From assembly GCF_023806465.1 (NCBI RefSeq), contig NZ_JAMSLS010000001.1, positions 310,001-374,000 on the forward strand: DNA of 64,000 bases, read 5' to 3'. Positions 18,288-27,447 of this stretch are shown one piece after another. Under the pieces are notes generated by a model. The model was not told the DNA's origin, did not search any database, and was given only the letters and a program-made list of their open reading frames with translations. Source of the stretch: Thermomicrobium sp. CFH 73360 (GTDB lineage: Bacteria; Chloroflexota; Chloroflexia; Thermomicrobiales; Thermomicrobiaceae). Every line of letters starts with the position of its first letter. Position 1 is the stretch's first letter. Position numbers and translations under genes: made by a program.

Positions 18288-19256
18288 TCACCGGCTTTCA
18301 GTGTGCTCCTCACCGCGCTCTGGATGCCACAGTGGGGTGCTCAGATATTTGAGCCCGCTATCGGGCAGGATCGTCACGACAACGCCGTGATCCAATTCAC
18401 GCGCTACACGCAAAGCAGCCACGACTGCTGCCGCCGCCGACGGCCCAACCAGCAAACCCTCGACCCGTGCCAATTCCCGCGCCAGCTGATATGCCTCTTC
18501 AGTATTAACGAATTCCATACGATCGACCAGGGTGGGATCGTAGATCGCTGGCACGAGCGCTGTCGGCAGATGCTTCAACCCTTCCAGACCGTGAAACGGG
18601 TCATCGGGTTGGACGCCAACGAGGACGATTACCGGATTCGCTTCCTTGAGCCGACGCCCTGTCCCCATCATCGTCCCTGTTGTGCCGAGTCCAGCGACGA
18701 AGTGGGTCACTTCGCCACGGGTCTGCTCGAGGATTTCGACACCAGTACCCTCATAATGGGCGAGCCAGTTGGCTGGGTTGCTGTACTGATCGGCGTAGAA
18801 ATATCGATTAGGCTGCTCCGCTGCCAGCTGCCGAGCAAGCCGAATCGCACCATCGGTTCCTTCATACGGATCACTGAAGATCAGTTCCGCACCGTAGGCC
18901 TGCAGGATCGCCCGCCGTTCCTCACCAATACTCCCCGGAACGACCAGAGTGACGCCAAACCCTAACGCTGCACCCAGCATGGCATAAGCGATCCCGGTGT
19001 TTCCCGAAGTGGCATCCAACAGGCGTTTCCCTGCGCCGAGCGCTTTGGAGCGGAGTGCCTCTTGAACAATGCGCCAGGCCGCACGATCTTTGACTGACCC
19101 ACCAGGGTTGTACCACTCTGCCTTGACCAGGAGCTGGACGCCTGCGGGAACACCATGGGCAGCCGGCAGGCGCTGCAGACAAAAGAGCGGTGTTCGCCCG
19201 ATCCGCTCAGTCATCGCTTCGCCCAACCGGCATCGCATTGAGGAACCCATGGCCAC
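18288..19256 (-). CDS. cysM: Cysteine synthase family enzyme, CysM-like
   Basis: 322 residues from GTG 19256 (GGAGGG upstream); ATG at 19250 or 19214 is possible. Fold-type II PLP enzyme: IGRTPLF, YNPGGSVKDRAAWRIV with the Schiff-base lysine, DATSGNTGIAYAMLGA, GLGTTGTMMGTGRRLKE, and the C-terminal LPDSGLKYLSTPLW. With cysO 15 bases downstream and mec next, it should take sulfur from CysO thiocarboxylate and an activated serine (O-phosphoserine in the mycobacterial enzyme) rather than free sulfide. Substrate preference is inferred from context. Confidence 0.9.
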   Translation of the reverse strand: MAMGSSMRCRLGEAMTERIGRTPLFCLQRLPAAHGVPAGVQLLVKAEWYNPGGSVKDRAAWRIVQEALRSKALGAGKRLLDATSGNTGIAYAMLGAALGFGVTLVVPGSIGEERRAILQAYGAELIFSDPYEGTDGAIRLARQLAAEQPNRYFYADQYSNPANWLAHYEGTGVEILEQTRGEVTHFVAGLGTTGTMMGTGRRLKEANPVIVLVGVQPDDPFHGLEGLKHLPTALVPAIYDPTLVDRMEFVNTEEAYQLARELARVEGLLVGPSAAAAVVAALRVARELDHGVVVTILPDSGLKYLSTPLWHPERGEEHTESR

Positions 19257-19376
19257 TCACCCTCCGCCTCGTTTCAGCGCTCCATCTTGCCACAGGATCG
19301 CGCGGACAGGGCAGCCTTCTGGACATTCTGGGTGCAGGGCCGCTCGAGAGATATCGGACAGCATCGACTCGCTCAC
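19257..19376 (-). CDS. Possible small Cys-containing protein in front of cysM
   Basis: A short frame of about 39 residues (GTG 19376; ATG 19364 possible) ends with a TGA directly abutting the cysM GTG start. It reads SESMLSDISRAALHPECPEG and on through CPVRAILWQDG to a basic Gly-rich tail. ECPEGC gives a C-x3-C pair. A purine-rich GAGGAAAGG lies upstream. The tight coupling to cysM and the Cys pair are suggestive, but the frame extends upstream as low-quality sequence and no family is recognised. Confidence 0.3.
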   Translation of the reverse strand: MSESMLSDISRAALHPECPEGCPVRAILWQDGALKRGGG

Positions 19377-19635
19377 CGCCAGATGCCTTTCCTCAAGCTT
19401 CCTTGGCCACCTGGAAAGCGCGATCCAGTGAGACAGCGAAGGGCACTGACAAGAGCGGCCATTCCAGCCACCTGCCGGGGCCGATTGCTGCGGAGAGCAT
19501 CGCAGCCCCCAAGGCAACCCCTTCGTCCTATGGTGTTGCCTTGAAGGCAACAAGGCAGAGGGCGTAGTAGGATAACCCTGGTAGCGAGCCACTGGCGGGG
19601 AGTGCTTTCTCGTCTGTGGGGAGAGGCAGCATCGC
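19377..19635. other. Divergent spacer between the cysM and kinase operons
   Basis: About 260 bases that must hold promoters for both directions. No clear consensus boxes or RNA gene were recognised. A repeat GTTGCCTTGAAGGCAAC (near 19536-19552) forms an 8-bp inverted repeat that could be an operator. Confidence 0.35.
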
Positions 19636-21456
19636 GTGCAGACACGGATCCTGAATGCCCGTTACCGGCTCGACGAACCGATCGGCGAAGGCGGTATGGC
19701 GGTCGTCTACCGCGGTTACGACCTTGTACTCGATCGCCCCGTCGCGATCAAGGTTCTCCGCGGGCAATTTGCTGCCGACGCGAGCTTCCTCCGCCGGTTC
19801 GAGCGTGAAGCCCAGGCCGCGGCACGACTCAGCCATCCCAATATTGTCAGCGTCTACGATGTCGGCCGGGACGATGGCACACGCTACATCGTCATGGAAT
19901 ACGTGCCTGGCACGACGCTCAAACGACTGATCCTGGAACGAGCTCCCTTCCCGCTCGATGAAGCCATCCACATCCTCCGGCAAGTGGCGGCAGCGCTCGA
20001 CTACGCGCACCAGCACGGTCTGGTACACCGGGACATTAAGCCGCAGAACATCCTGGTGGACGAGCGTGGTTTTGTGAAGGTGACCGACTTTGGTATTGCC
20101 AAAGGCCTCAGTGACGTGAGCCTCACCGAGGCTGGCTTCGGCATGGGGACAGTGCATTATGTCTCACCAGAACAGGCACGTGGCGAACCCGCAACCCCTG
20201 CCAGTGACATTTACTCCCTTGGAGTCGTGCTCTACGAGATGCTGACCGGTCGGCTGCCATTCGAGGCCGACAGCCCGATCGGCCTCGCCATGAAACATGT
20301 CCACGAACCCCCTCCGTCACCTCGGCAGTTCAACCCCACCCTCCCGCCGGCTGTGGAGGCCATCATCCTCCGAGCACTGGCAAAAGACCCACGGCAGCGC
20401 TTTCCGACAGCTGGTGCACTTGCCCAGGCCCTAGCCCAGTGGCAGCACTATTCTCCAAGCATTCCGAAGGCCTCGCCGAGAGCGAGTGGCGGACTGTATC
20501 GCCCTCCTGCGAGCCGTAGTCGTACCCGCGGCGGTCCACCGCGAGCCACAACCTCTGCCACTGATATTGGATGCGCGACGTGGCTCGTGGGTAGTGCGAT
20601 CCTCGCCGGAATTGTGGCACTGGTCGTTCTCGCGTTCCAGCTCGTCGACTTGCGTGCCCTCACTGGTACCAGTAACCAGCCCGAACCCTCACCGACACTT
20701 GTCGCCGTGGTCCCAAGCCCGACACTCGCTCCATCGCCGACGCCACAAGTGTCACCAACGGTTGCCCCTACCCCAACCGCTGAGCCAACGCCCAGCCCCT
20801 CACCGACGCCGGAAATGGCGCGGGTTCCCGACCTTGTGAACTCGACACTCCGCCAAGCAGAAGCCGCAGCCGCAGCTGGCGACTTCCAGCTCAGCATCGA
20901 GGAAGTCTTTGACAACGTCATCCCTGCTGGGGTCATCGTACGCCAGGATCCTCTGGCTGGTCAACTCCTTGAGAAGGGAAGCACGATCCGAATTTGGGTG
21001 AGCAAAGGACCAGAGTGGATCACGTTGATCGGACTGGCGGGACGACCCTACACCGAAGTGCTTCAGCAACTCCAAAGTCTCCCGGTAACTGTCGAGAAGG
21101 TCGAAGAAGGGAGCCGCACCGTTCCCGAAGGCTACGTGATCCGTACTGAGCCAGCAGAGCAAGTTCGGAACGGCGGAACTGTCACCGTCTACGTAAGCGT
21201 CGGAGATCGCGTGCGGGTGCCGGACATGTACGGCAAGCCCTATCAACAGGCTATCGTGACCTTGCAGCAGGCCGGACTCGTCGTCCGAGATGTCATCCCC
21301 CAAACCTGCGACGAGATTCGGCGAGCGTTCCCGACCTTCGACTGCGAACAGTTTCCCGAGGGTGGTGTGGTGAGCGCGACGCTGCAATGGAATAGCTGGG
21401 TTCCTCGTGGCTCTCCGATTGACATTGCGTACTACCAGAAACAACCGCCACCCTAA
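19636..21456 (+). CDS. Membrane Ser/Thr protein kinase with C-terminal PASTA domains (PknB-like)
   Basis: 606 residues from GTG 19636. Kinase domain at residues 10-265: IGEGGMAVVYRGYD glycine loop, VAIKVLRG lysine, HRDIKPQNILV catalytic loop, TDFGIAKG, GTVHYVSPEQARG. A basic linker is followed by one membrane span (residues 313-336), a Pro/Thr/Ser-rich stalk and three PASTA repeats (about 394-600: RVPDLVNSTLRQAEA, TLIGLAGRPYTEV, RVPDMYGKPYQQA). PASTA domains bind peptidoglycan fragments, so it likely links wall state to cytosolic phosphorylation. The next gene overlaps its stop. Confidence 0.95.
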   Translation: MQTRILNARYRLDEPIGEGGMAVVYRGYDLVLDRPVAIKVLRGQFAADASFLRRFEREAQAAARLSHPNIVSVYDVGRDDGTRYIVMEYVPGTTLKRLILERAPFPLDEAIHILRQVAAALDYAHQHGLVHRDIKPQNILVDERGFVKVTDFGIAKGLSDVSLTEAGFGMGTVHYVSPEQARGEPATPASDIYSLGVVLYEMLTGRLPFEADSPIGLAMKHVHEPPPSPRQFNPTLPPAVEAIILRALAKDPRQRFPTAGALAQALAQWQHYSPSIPKASPRASGGLYRPPASRSRTRGGPPRATTSATDIGCATWLVGSAILAGIVALVVLAFQLVDLRALTGTSNQPEPSPTLVAVVPSPTLAPSPTPQVSPTVAPTPTAEPTPSPSPTPEMARVPDLVNSTLRQAEAAAAAGDFQLSIEEVFDNVIPAGVIVRQDPLAGQLLEKGSTIRIWVSKGPEWITLIGLAGRPYTEVLQQLQSLPVTVEKVEEGSRTVPEGYVIRTEPAEQVRNGGTVTVYVSVGDRVRVPDMYGKPYQQAIVTLQQAGLVVRDVIPQTCDEIRRAFPTFDCEQFPEGGVVSATLQWNSWVPRGSPIDIAYYQKQPPP

Positions 21457-22262
21457 TGGTTGGGATACCCCCAATGGGTTGGTTTCGATCCCTTGGCTGG
21501 CTACTCATTGGCCTCATCGGTGGTCTCCTCTTTGGCAGTTTTGCAAGCAGCTACCAACCAAATGGGCATATTGTGGTGGGGGGAACCGGACGGACCTTAA
21601 GCGTCGTTCTCTTGCTTGGCGATAGCGAGATCATTGTCGGCGGCGGTACTGTCCCCAACGACGTCGTAGAACTTGCCGATCGCTCCACTGTCCCTTGGCA
21701 GCGCCCGTATGAACTATTGATCATTCCCAGTTGGGATACCGAGCACGTACCGGGAGCCTTGAGCCTCATCGAGCGCGGTACTCTTCGGTCAGTTGCGATT
21801 GTCGGACCAGTGAAAAGCGATCCAGTCTGGACTATCCTTGAGCGCCAGGCCGAGCTCCATCACGCTACCGTGCGTTTCATCACGGCGCCCTCACGTCTCC
21901 TGTTTGACCAGAACACGACCCTTGAGCTCTTACCCAGCGAGGCTGGGTTGGTGACCTGCCTGCGGTCAGGCTCGCTCGTGGTTGAAGTGCGTGATCAACG
22001 TGTAAGTGCACAACTCCCTGCCAACTGTGGCCAATCCGCAGCCGTGGTATCCCTGCGACAAGCATCATCGGTCGATGCATCACTCCTGATTCGGCCACGA
22101 CCACGCCGCGCCCAAGAACTTGTCAACTCCGCTCGCTACGAGATTCAGCTTGACCGTGGTGAACGAGTGACCCTTCGGCTCGGTACAAGCGAACTCCGCG
22201 TTCGCCGAGACAAGGTGGTTACCGTCCCAACCGCTGCTCCTGGTGGGACGCAGGGGCAGTGA
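21456..22262 (+). CDS. Membrane-anchored protein with degenerate metallo-beta-lactamase-like domain
   Basis: 268 residues. ATG 21456 overlaps the kinase stop (TAATG); ATG 21474 is also possible. One N-terminal anchor (LGWLLIGLIGGLLFGSFASS) leaves the rest outside. The layout (LLLGDSEIIVGGG, then RPYELLIIPSWDTEHVPGAL, then RSVAIVGPV) resembles the ComEC-type metallo-beta-lactamase domain. However, the expected T-H-x-H-x-D-H metal motif is replaced by PSWDTEHV, so it should not bind two zincs. The homology is inferred by eye from spacing. Coupling to the PASTA kinase suggests a partner or substrate role. Confidence 0.7.
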   Translation: MVGIPPMGWFRSLGWLLIGLIGGLLFGSFASSYQPNGHIVVGGTGRTLSVVLLLGDSEIIVGGGTVPNDVVELADRSTVPWQRPYELLIIPSWDTEHVPGALSLIERGTLRSVAIVGPVKSDPVWTILERQAELHHATVRFITAPSRLLFDQNTTLELLPSEAGLVTCLRSGSLVVEVRDQRVSAQLPANCGQSAAVVSLRQASSVDASLLIRPRPRRAQELVNSARYEIQLDRGERVTLRLGTSELRVRRDKVVTVPTAAPGGTQGQ

Positions 22263-22462
22263 CGGTGTCAGTACGTGCCGAACGGTCTAGGTCGCCAACC
22301 GCTTCAGAGGCCCGCTGCAAAGGTTCATGCGCCCCGAGGAGGTGGGGGAAGCACACGGAACACACTCGCGCAACCGCCCCGGCCTCAGCTCTCGCAGCAG
22401 ACTACATGCTCACGCCCTGGCAGGGAGGTCCCTCCTCCCCCAGACGAGGTCATCACTCGACC

Positions 22463-24082
22463 TCACTCCGGAGGTATCTCTCGGAAGGCATACTCGATGC
22501 GAATGCCCCGCCGTGCCTGAATCATGCGGGTACCCCAGTACAGCAATGCTCCCACCACAAAGACGCCAACCGTCAGTGCCTGCACATTCGGGAAGTACGC
22601 AAGCCCCACAAACGGATCGAGCCAGAATACCACTTCACAGATGAGCAGGCTCAACACGGCCACTACTCCGACAATCGACATCAAGGGAATCCCAGCCAAC
22701 CGCCAGCGCACAGGGGACGCCTCAAAATCGGCTCGTCGCCGGTACGGAAAGACGATCGCTGCGACAGCGGTGAGGAGGAAAGAAATAATCCATCCGAAGA
22801 TCCCCACGATACTTGCGAGCACAATCTTCCACGCATAGAGCGCAAGGCAGATTTCGCCGAGGATCCCGACGACGAGAATTGCTATGAGCGGCGTGTGAGT
22901 ACGCGGACTCACATACGCCAGCCGTTCCGGCATTAACCGGTCGAACGACCAAGCCAGCAGTATGCGGGTTGAAGCCAAGTAGTTGATCGGCAACCACACG
23001 TAGGTCCAGAGGAGGAAGCCGATTCCCAAAAAGACAACGAGGGGCAAGCTCCGGTACACCACCGACCCGGCAAGCTCCACGAACGTCGGAGTGAAGGCAA
23101 GCCCGAGCGCAGCCGGGTCGGCTGCCCCAATTGCAGCCAGTCCCTCATAGCCAACCATCTTCTGGAACGCCGCCACAAGCACAAGGATCCACAACGTACA
23201 GTACATGACCGAGCCGGGCATCCCGAAGAGCTGCGCGCGCCGCGCATTCTTTACTTCGCCACCGATGATGCTCGACGTAATCGAGTAGAGGACAATGTAG
23301 AGTGGCAGGCTCAGTGAGAGGAATGTCTGATATGCATCGAACGGTTGGGGTTGCTGAGAGCCCGAAGCTTCTTGGGCCACCCGAAAGGCATTCGCCACCC
23401 CACCGACAGCCTGTACGTACTCATCGAACCGGGCGACGAATGTTTCGCGCGGGGTCACAAGCGCGATCAGCCCAAGGATCGCCACGGCGATCGTCGCGAT
23501 CAGAAAGGTGACGTTCTGAATGCGGAAGTACAGTTTGGTGCCGAGGGCGAAGACTGCACCGAACCCGACAATCAACACTGTCCCTGCTACAAAGATACCG
23601 AGTGGCGTCTGCCAGAAGTCTGCAAAACGCATGAGATCAGGTTCTCCGGCATTTGCAGCGAGCATTCGGAACAGTGAGGACAGCCCGTACTGTCCGAAAT
23701 AGGCCGCGGGAATCCCGATGTAAACGCTGAGCCAGACCAGCCAGTTGAAACTACTGACAAATCCCAGCACCGGGGAGAGCGTCCGGCTAATGTACACGTA
23801 GTCACCACCACTGCGCGGCATCGCCGCCGCAAACAGCGCATACGTCGTTGCGTGTGCAAGCGCAAGAATCCCAGCAATAAGTGCACCGCCAAGCATACTC
23901 GCACCAGGATAAAAGGCCGGTACAAAGAGCAGAATGAACAATACTCCGATCCCAATATTCTGGTTGTTCGTGTTGTAAATAAAGATGTCGATCAGGGAGA
24001 GTTCCTTCGTCAAGCCCGTCGCCTCACGCACAAACACGCGCGGTCGACCCGGCAAACGACTCCCCACTTCCTGCTCACTCAT
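22463..24082 (-). CDS. APC-superfamily amino acid permease
   Basis: 539 residues from ATG 24082, with about 12-14 membrane spans. Family features: the first helix region DIFIYNTNNQNIGIG, then MPRSGGDYVYISRTLSP (the APC consensus P-R-S-G-G-D-Y), and IIGGEVKNARRAQLFGMPGS. Probably takes up amino acids or polyamines using an ion gradient. It follows a close paralogue by 24 bases, and the pair shares length and arrangement, pointing to tandem duplication. Confidence 0.88.
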   Translation of the reverse strand: MSEQEVGSRLPGRPRVFVREATGLTKELSLIDIFIYNTNNQNIGIGVLFILLFVPAFYPGASMLGGALIAGILALAHATTYALFAAAMPRSGGDYVYISRTLSPVLGFVSSFNWLVWLSVYIGIPAAYFGQYGLSSLFRMLAANAGEPDLMRFADFWQTPLGIFVAGTVLIVGFGAVFALGTKLYFRIQNVTFLIATIAVAILGLIALVTPRETFVARFDEYVQAVGGVANAFRVAQEASGSQQPQPFDAYQTFLSLSLPLYIVLYSITSSIIGGEVKNARRAQLFGMPGSVMYCTLWILVLVAAFQKMVGYEGLAAIGAADPAALGLAFTPTFVELAGSVVYRSLPLVVFLGIGFLLWTYVWLPINYLASTRILLAWSFDRLMPERLAYVSPRTHTPLIAILVVGILGEICLALYAWKIVLASIVGIFGWIISFLLTAVAAIVFPYRRRADFEASPVRWRLAGIPLMSIVGVVAVLSLLICEVVFWLDPFVGLAYFPNVQALTVGVFVVGALLYWGTRMIQARRGIRIEYAFREIPPE

Positions 24083-24106
24083 TCATCCCGCTCCTCTACC
24101 ACAATC

Positions 24107-25744
24107 TCACTCCACAGGGATCTCCCGGTAGGCCAGCGAGAGATCAATCCCTTGTCGGCCTCGCCACCACCGTGCAATCCCATAGATCACGAGCCCAGAC
24201 AGGAAAATCCCCACATTCAACAGGAACATCCCAAACCCAAGAATGCCCTCACGAAGCGTGCTTGGATCCAGACTGATCCCCGAATATGGGTCGTTCAAGT
24301 ACGCCCACTGCATGATCACACAGGCCACAATCGAAAGAGCACCCACCACACTCACTACCGGCAGCCGACCCAACCGCCAGGCAACCGGCGAACTCGCAAA
24401 CAGCTCCGGCCGCCGATACGGAAGCAGCACCGCGCTGAGCGACACCATAATGAAGGTCAGTAAGAAACCGAAAATCCCGACAAGCGTCGCAAAGTACGGC
24501 GTAAAGACATAGATCGCGAGAGAGACGATGGAAAGCGCCCCCATAACCACCAAGCTGACGATCGGTGTATGGAACCGCGGACTGACCGCTGCAAGCGCTG
24601 AGGGCATCAAGCCATCAATCGCGTAAGCGACCAGGTTTCGTGACGCATTCAAGATCTGTCCAGGTAGCCAGGCATAGCTCCAGAAGATGAAGCCGAACCC
24701 GATCAGGAATGCAAGCAGGAGATTGTCGCTCCCGAGGGCAACGAGCTCGTGAAAGCGCGGGGCAGCCGCCAATCCGACCGCACTGGCTCCACCATCTCCG
24801 AGGGTGCTGATGGCGCCGATGAGATCCTCACCAAACGCCCGGGAGACGCTCCAGACGAGGAGCAACCCCCACACGAGCGCGTACATGACCGTTCCCGGAA
24901 TCACCCAGATCTGGATCTTGCTCGCTTGCTTCACCTCACCGCCGATGTACGCACTGGAGAAACTGAATCCCATCGTCAGATAAATCCAGGTCATGGTGAT
25001 GAGGGTGTTCCGCAAGTTGAACGGCTGCGGCTGATAGCCACTCTCGCGGATCAGCGCCTCGAGAATGTCGCTCCGCCCGGTCAGTACTGCCAGCTGCTGC
25101 GCCACACTCGACTGGAGAACCGCTGGCGAGCGGAACAGAGCCACCACGATGACCAGGACCGTCGCGAGCATGGCAAAGGCAAAGAGCACATTCTGCACGC
25201 GGAAATAGACACCCAGCCCAAGGATGAAGAGTCCAACCAGCACGACAATGAGGAGCGCACCGATCACAAACATACCGGTAGCTGAGGCTGCCCAGTCAGC
25301 AAAGCGCAGGAGACTCTCATTTCCAGTCAAGGCAGCGAGAATACGCATGAACGGGGCAATACCGAAACTCGCAAGAAATGCCGAGGGTACACCACCATAG
25401 AGAATCCACCAGACGGTCGTATTCCAGTTGGACATCATGCCCCAGGCTGGCCCCAGGACACGGCTCACATAGACATAGTCCCCACCGCTCCGTGGCATGA
25501 TGGCAGCAAGCATTCCATAGGTGGCCGCCGTCGGGAGCGCGAGCAACGCACAGAACACAAGGGAAAGCGGCAGGCTGACTCCACCGTACGACGGCATGTA
25601 GAGGAACATCAACGCGACCATCAGGCCGATCGAGATGAAGTTCACATTGTAGATCAGCGCGTCGAACAATCCCGCCTCGCGGACGAGTCCAGTGGCTGCC
25701 CGCGTGAAGACGTGTGGCCCTCGCCCCTGCCCTGACTCCCGCAT
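24107..25744 (-). CDS. APC-superfamily amino acid permease, paralogue
   Basis: 545 residues. Same architecture as the downstream neighbour: DALIYNVNFISIGLM, MPRSGGDYVYVSRVLGP, YIGGEVKQASKIQIWVIPGT, and a C-terminal LAYREIPVE matching AFREIPPE of the paralogue. Both begin with VFTREATGL-like cytosolic leaders (HVFTRAATGLVREAGL here), an unusual shared N-terminus. It lies 36 bases after the cyclase gene and is probably in one operon with it. Confidence 0.88.
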   Translation of the reverse strand: MRESGQGRGPHVFTRAATGLVREAGLFDALIYNVNFISIGLMVALMFLYMPSYGGVSLPLSLVFCALLALPTAATYGMLAAIMPRSGGDYVYVSRVLGPAWGMMSNWNTTVWWILYGGVPSAFLASFGIAPFMRILAALTGNESLLRFADWAASATGMFVIGALLIVVLVGLFILGLGVYFRVQNVLFAFAMLATVLVIVVALFRSPAVLQSSVAQQLAVLTGRSDILEALIRESGYQPQPFNLRNTLITMTWIYLTMGFSFSSAYIGGEVKQASKIQIWVIPGTVMYALVWGLLLVWSVSRAFGEDLIGAISTLGDGGASAVGLAAAPRFHELVALGSDNLLLAFLIGFGFIFWSYAWLPGQILNASRNLVAYAIDGLMPSALAAVSPRFHTPIVSLVVMGALSIVSLAIYVFTPYFATLVGIFGFLLTFIMVSLSAVLLPYRRPELFASSPVAWRLGRLPVVSVVGALSIVACVIMQWAYLNDPYSGISLDPSTLREGILGFGMFLLNVGIFLSGLVIYGIARWWRGRQGIDLSLAYREIPVE

Positions 25745-25780
25745 CTGCTCCTCCTCCCATCATCCCGATGTCCCGCTCAA

Positions 25781-26440
25781 TCAACTTGCTTCACGGTCCC
25801 ACTGGCAGGCCACCGCACGCACCGGTGCACCATCAGCCCCACGCACGGCCAACGGCAGGCAGACAAGGAGGTAGTTCTGACTCGGTGAGAGTTGGGTCAG
25901 CCCACGCAAATTCTCGACTATCAGCACATCCGCCCCGAGCAAGCGGGCATGTGCGTGCTCTGTCCCGCGGACAGTCGAATCGACGTTCAATGCGTCGATT
26001 CCTACCAGTCCTACTCCCAAAGCGACAAGAACGTCCACTGCCTCCTCGGAAAGAAACGGATGACGGAAGTACCGCTCCGTCCCCCAATACCGATCCCAGC
26101 CGGTGGCGAGCAGCACGGCATGACCCGGCCGCAGCCGCTCTTGCACCCTGAGGAGCGGTGCCGCAGGGATCGGCTCGTCTTCATTGAGCTCCGGAAACGG
26201 AATGACAACCGCCGACACGAAAAAGCGCTCGACAGGATAATCGGTAATCGATCGTCCATGGCCAAAGTAATGAGCCGGCGCATCGACATGCGTCCCCGAG
26301 TGGCTCCCGAGTATCAGACGCGTGACCCGCCACGGGGCGACCGCACTGGATGGCTCCAGCCGCACTTCCGGATCTCCTGGAAAGACCGGCATCGCGCTCT
26401 CGATCGGATGTGAGAGGTCGTAGCAGCGCATGGTACTCAT
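25781..26440 (-). CDS. Cyclase-family (KynB-like) metal-dependent hydrolase
   Basis: 219 residues. ATG 26440 overlaps the phosphoesterase stop. Family signature: CYDLSHPIESAMPVFPGDP at the N-terminus and the metal site SHSGTHVDAPAHYFG (H-x-G-T-H-x-D-x-P-x-H). The family includes N-formylkynurenine formamidase and isatin hydrolase. Next to two amino-acid permeases, hydrolysis of an amino-acid derivative such as formylkynurenine is plausible, but no other tryptophan-degradation gene is nearby. Confidence 0.88.
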   Translation of the reverse strand: MSTMRCYDLSHPIESAMPVFPGDPEVRLEPSSAVAPWRVTRLILGSHSGTHVDAPAHYFGHGRSITDYPVERFFVSAVVIPFPELNEDEPIPAAPLLRVQERLRPGHAVLLATGWDRYWGTERYFRHPFLSEEAVDVLVALGVGLVGIDALNVDSTVRGTEHAHARLLGADVLIVENLRGLTQLSPSQNYLLVCLPLAVRGADGAPVRAVACQWDREAS

Positions 26441-27417
26441 CCGCTGACGAGCTGATAGCTCACAACGCGATCGTCCTCCAGCACGACAAGAGCTCCGTGT
26501 AACACCCCCTCCCCATAGGCTGATCCCGGATTCATGCAGAGTGTCCGACCGATTCGGACGGCACCTCGCGATTCGTGGATGTGCCCGTGGAGGCTTAGCA
26601 CCGGCTGGTACCGCTCGATTGCGTCGCGGACAGCTCGGCTTCCCACCGGGATCAGGTTCGGTTGCCCCCCAACCATGACAATCGAAAGATTCTCACGCAG
26701 CTGCGGCGCGCTGTCTAAAGTGGAGTCATAGGGAGGACAGTGCAGATTGAAGATGGCGGGTCGGTGAGGATCGAGCTCGCGGGCCAGCCGCTCAATCCGC
26801 ACTGCGAGCTCCTCCTCCGGCAGCTCGCGCGGACTGTTCCACGGGGTCGGATTGGCCCAGGCAAGACTGAGCAGCTGGTAGCCATCGATCTCAAGGACCG
26901 CTCCGTCAGGATTGATCACGACGTCGCTCCGGTTCAAGACCTCGTCGATCTCAAACTCGTCGTCATTTCCCGGCATGACGAAGCATCGTACCCCGGTACC
27001 ACGAAGGCGCTCTTCGGCGAGACGCACCCAGCGTTCGACTGACTCCCGCATGACCTGCCGGAAGATCCGGTCTGCATAGGCGGGATCAGCCTCCATCCGT
27101 GCCAGTTCATCTGGAGCGCAGCGGTAGGGGTAGAAGCCATTGAACCGGATCCGCTTTTCCGCCTCTTCAACCTCTTCCACACTCCTCAGCACCTCATGTC
27201 GCCCCAAGAAGGTCATCTCCCAACGGCCGTCAGTCTGGACGATTGGGACAAGAACCTTTCCGGTGAGATCACCCCCAAGAATCAATGTATCGACACCGTA
27301 GAACTTGGCAGCATTCAGGAACTTGAGAAAGCAACGCTCTGAGCCGTGCACATCGCTCGTGTAATACAGCGCCAGCCGTTGCGACGCACGCGCTTTCCCC
27401 TTGCGGAACCAGACCAT
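26437..27417 (-). CDS. Calcineurin-type metallophosphoesterase
   Basis: 326 residues from ATG 27417. Metallophosphoesterase motifs run in order: YTSDVHGSERCF (D-x-H), LILGGDLTGK (G-D), MPGNDDEF (G-N-D, replacing the usual G-N-H), FNLHCPPYD (H), and LSLHGHIHES (G-H-x-H). Two metal ions would bind. The family covers phosphodiesterases, nucleotidases and nucleases; the substrate is unknown. It precedes the cyclase gene with a 4-base overlap and follows the nucleotidyltransferase by 30 bases. Confidence 0.88.
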   Translation of the reverse strand: MVWFRKGKARASQRLALYYTSDVHGSERCFLKFLNAAKFYGVDTLILGGDLTGKVLVPIVQTDGRWEMTFLGRHEVLRSVEEVEEAEKRIRFNGFYPYRCAPDELARMEADPAYADRIFRQVMRESVERWVRLAEERLRGTGVRCFVMPGNDDEFEIDEVLNRSDVVINPDGAVLEIDGYQLLSLAWANPTPWNSPRELPEEELAVRIERLARELDPHRPAIFNLHCPPYDSTLDSAPQLRENLSIVMVGGQPNLIPVGSRAVRDAIERYQPVLSLHGHIHESRGAVRIGRTLCMNPGSAYGEGVLHGALVVLEDDRVVSYQLVSG

Positions 27418-27447
27418 CGTTCCACACCCTCAACGTTTCCGCGATGC

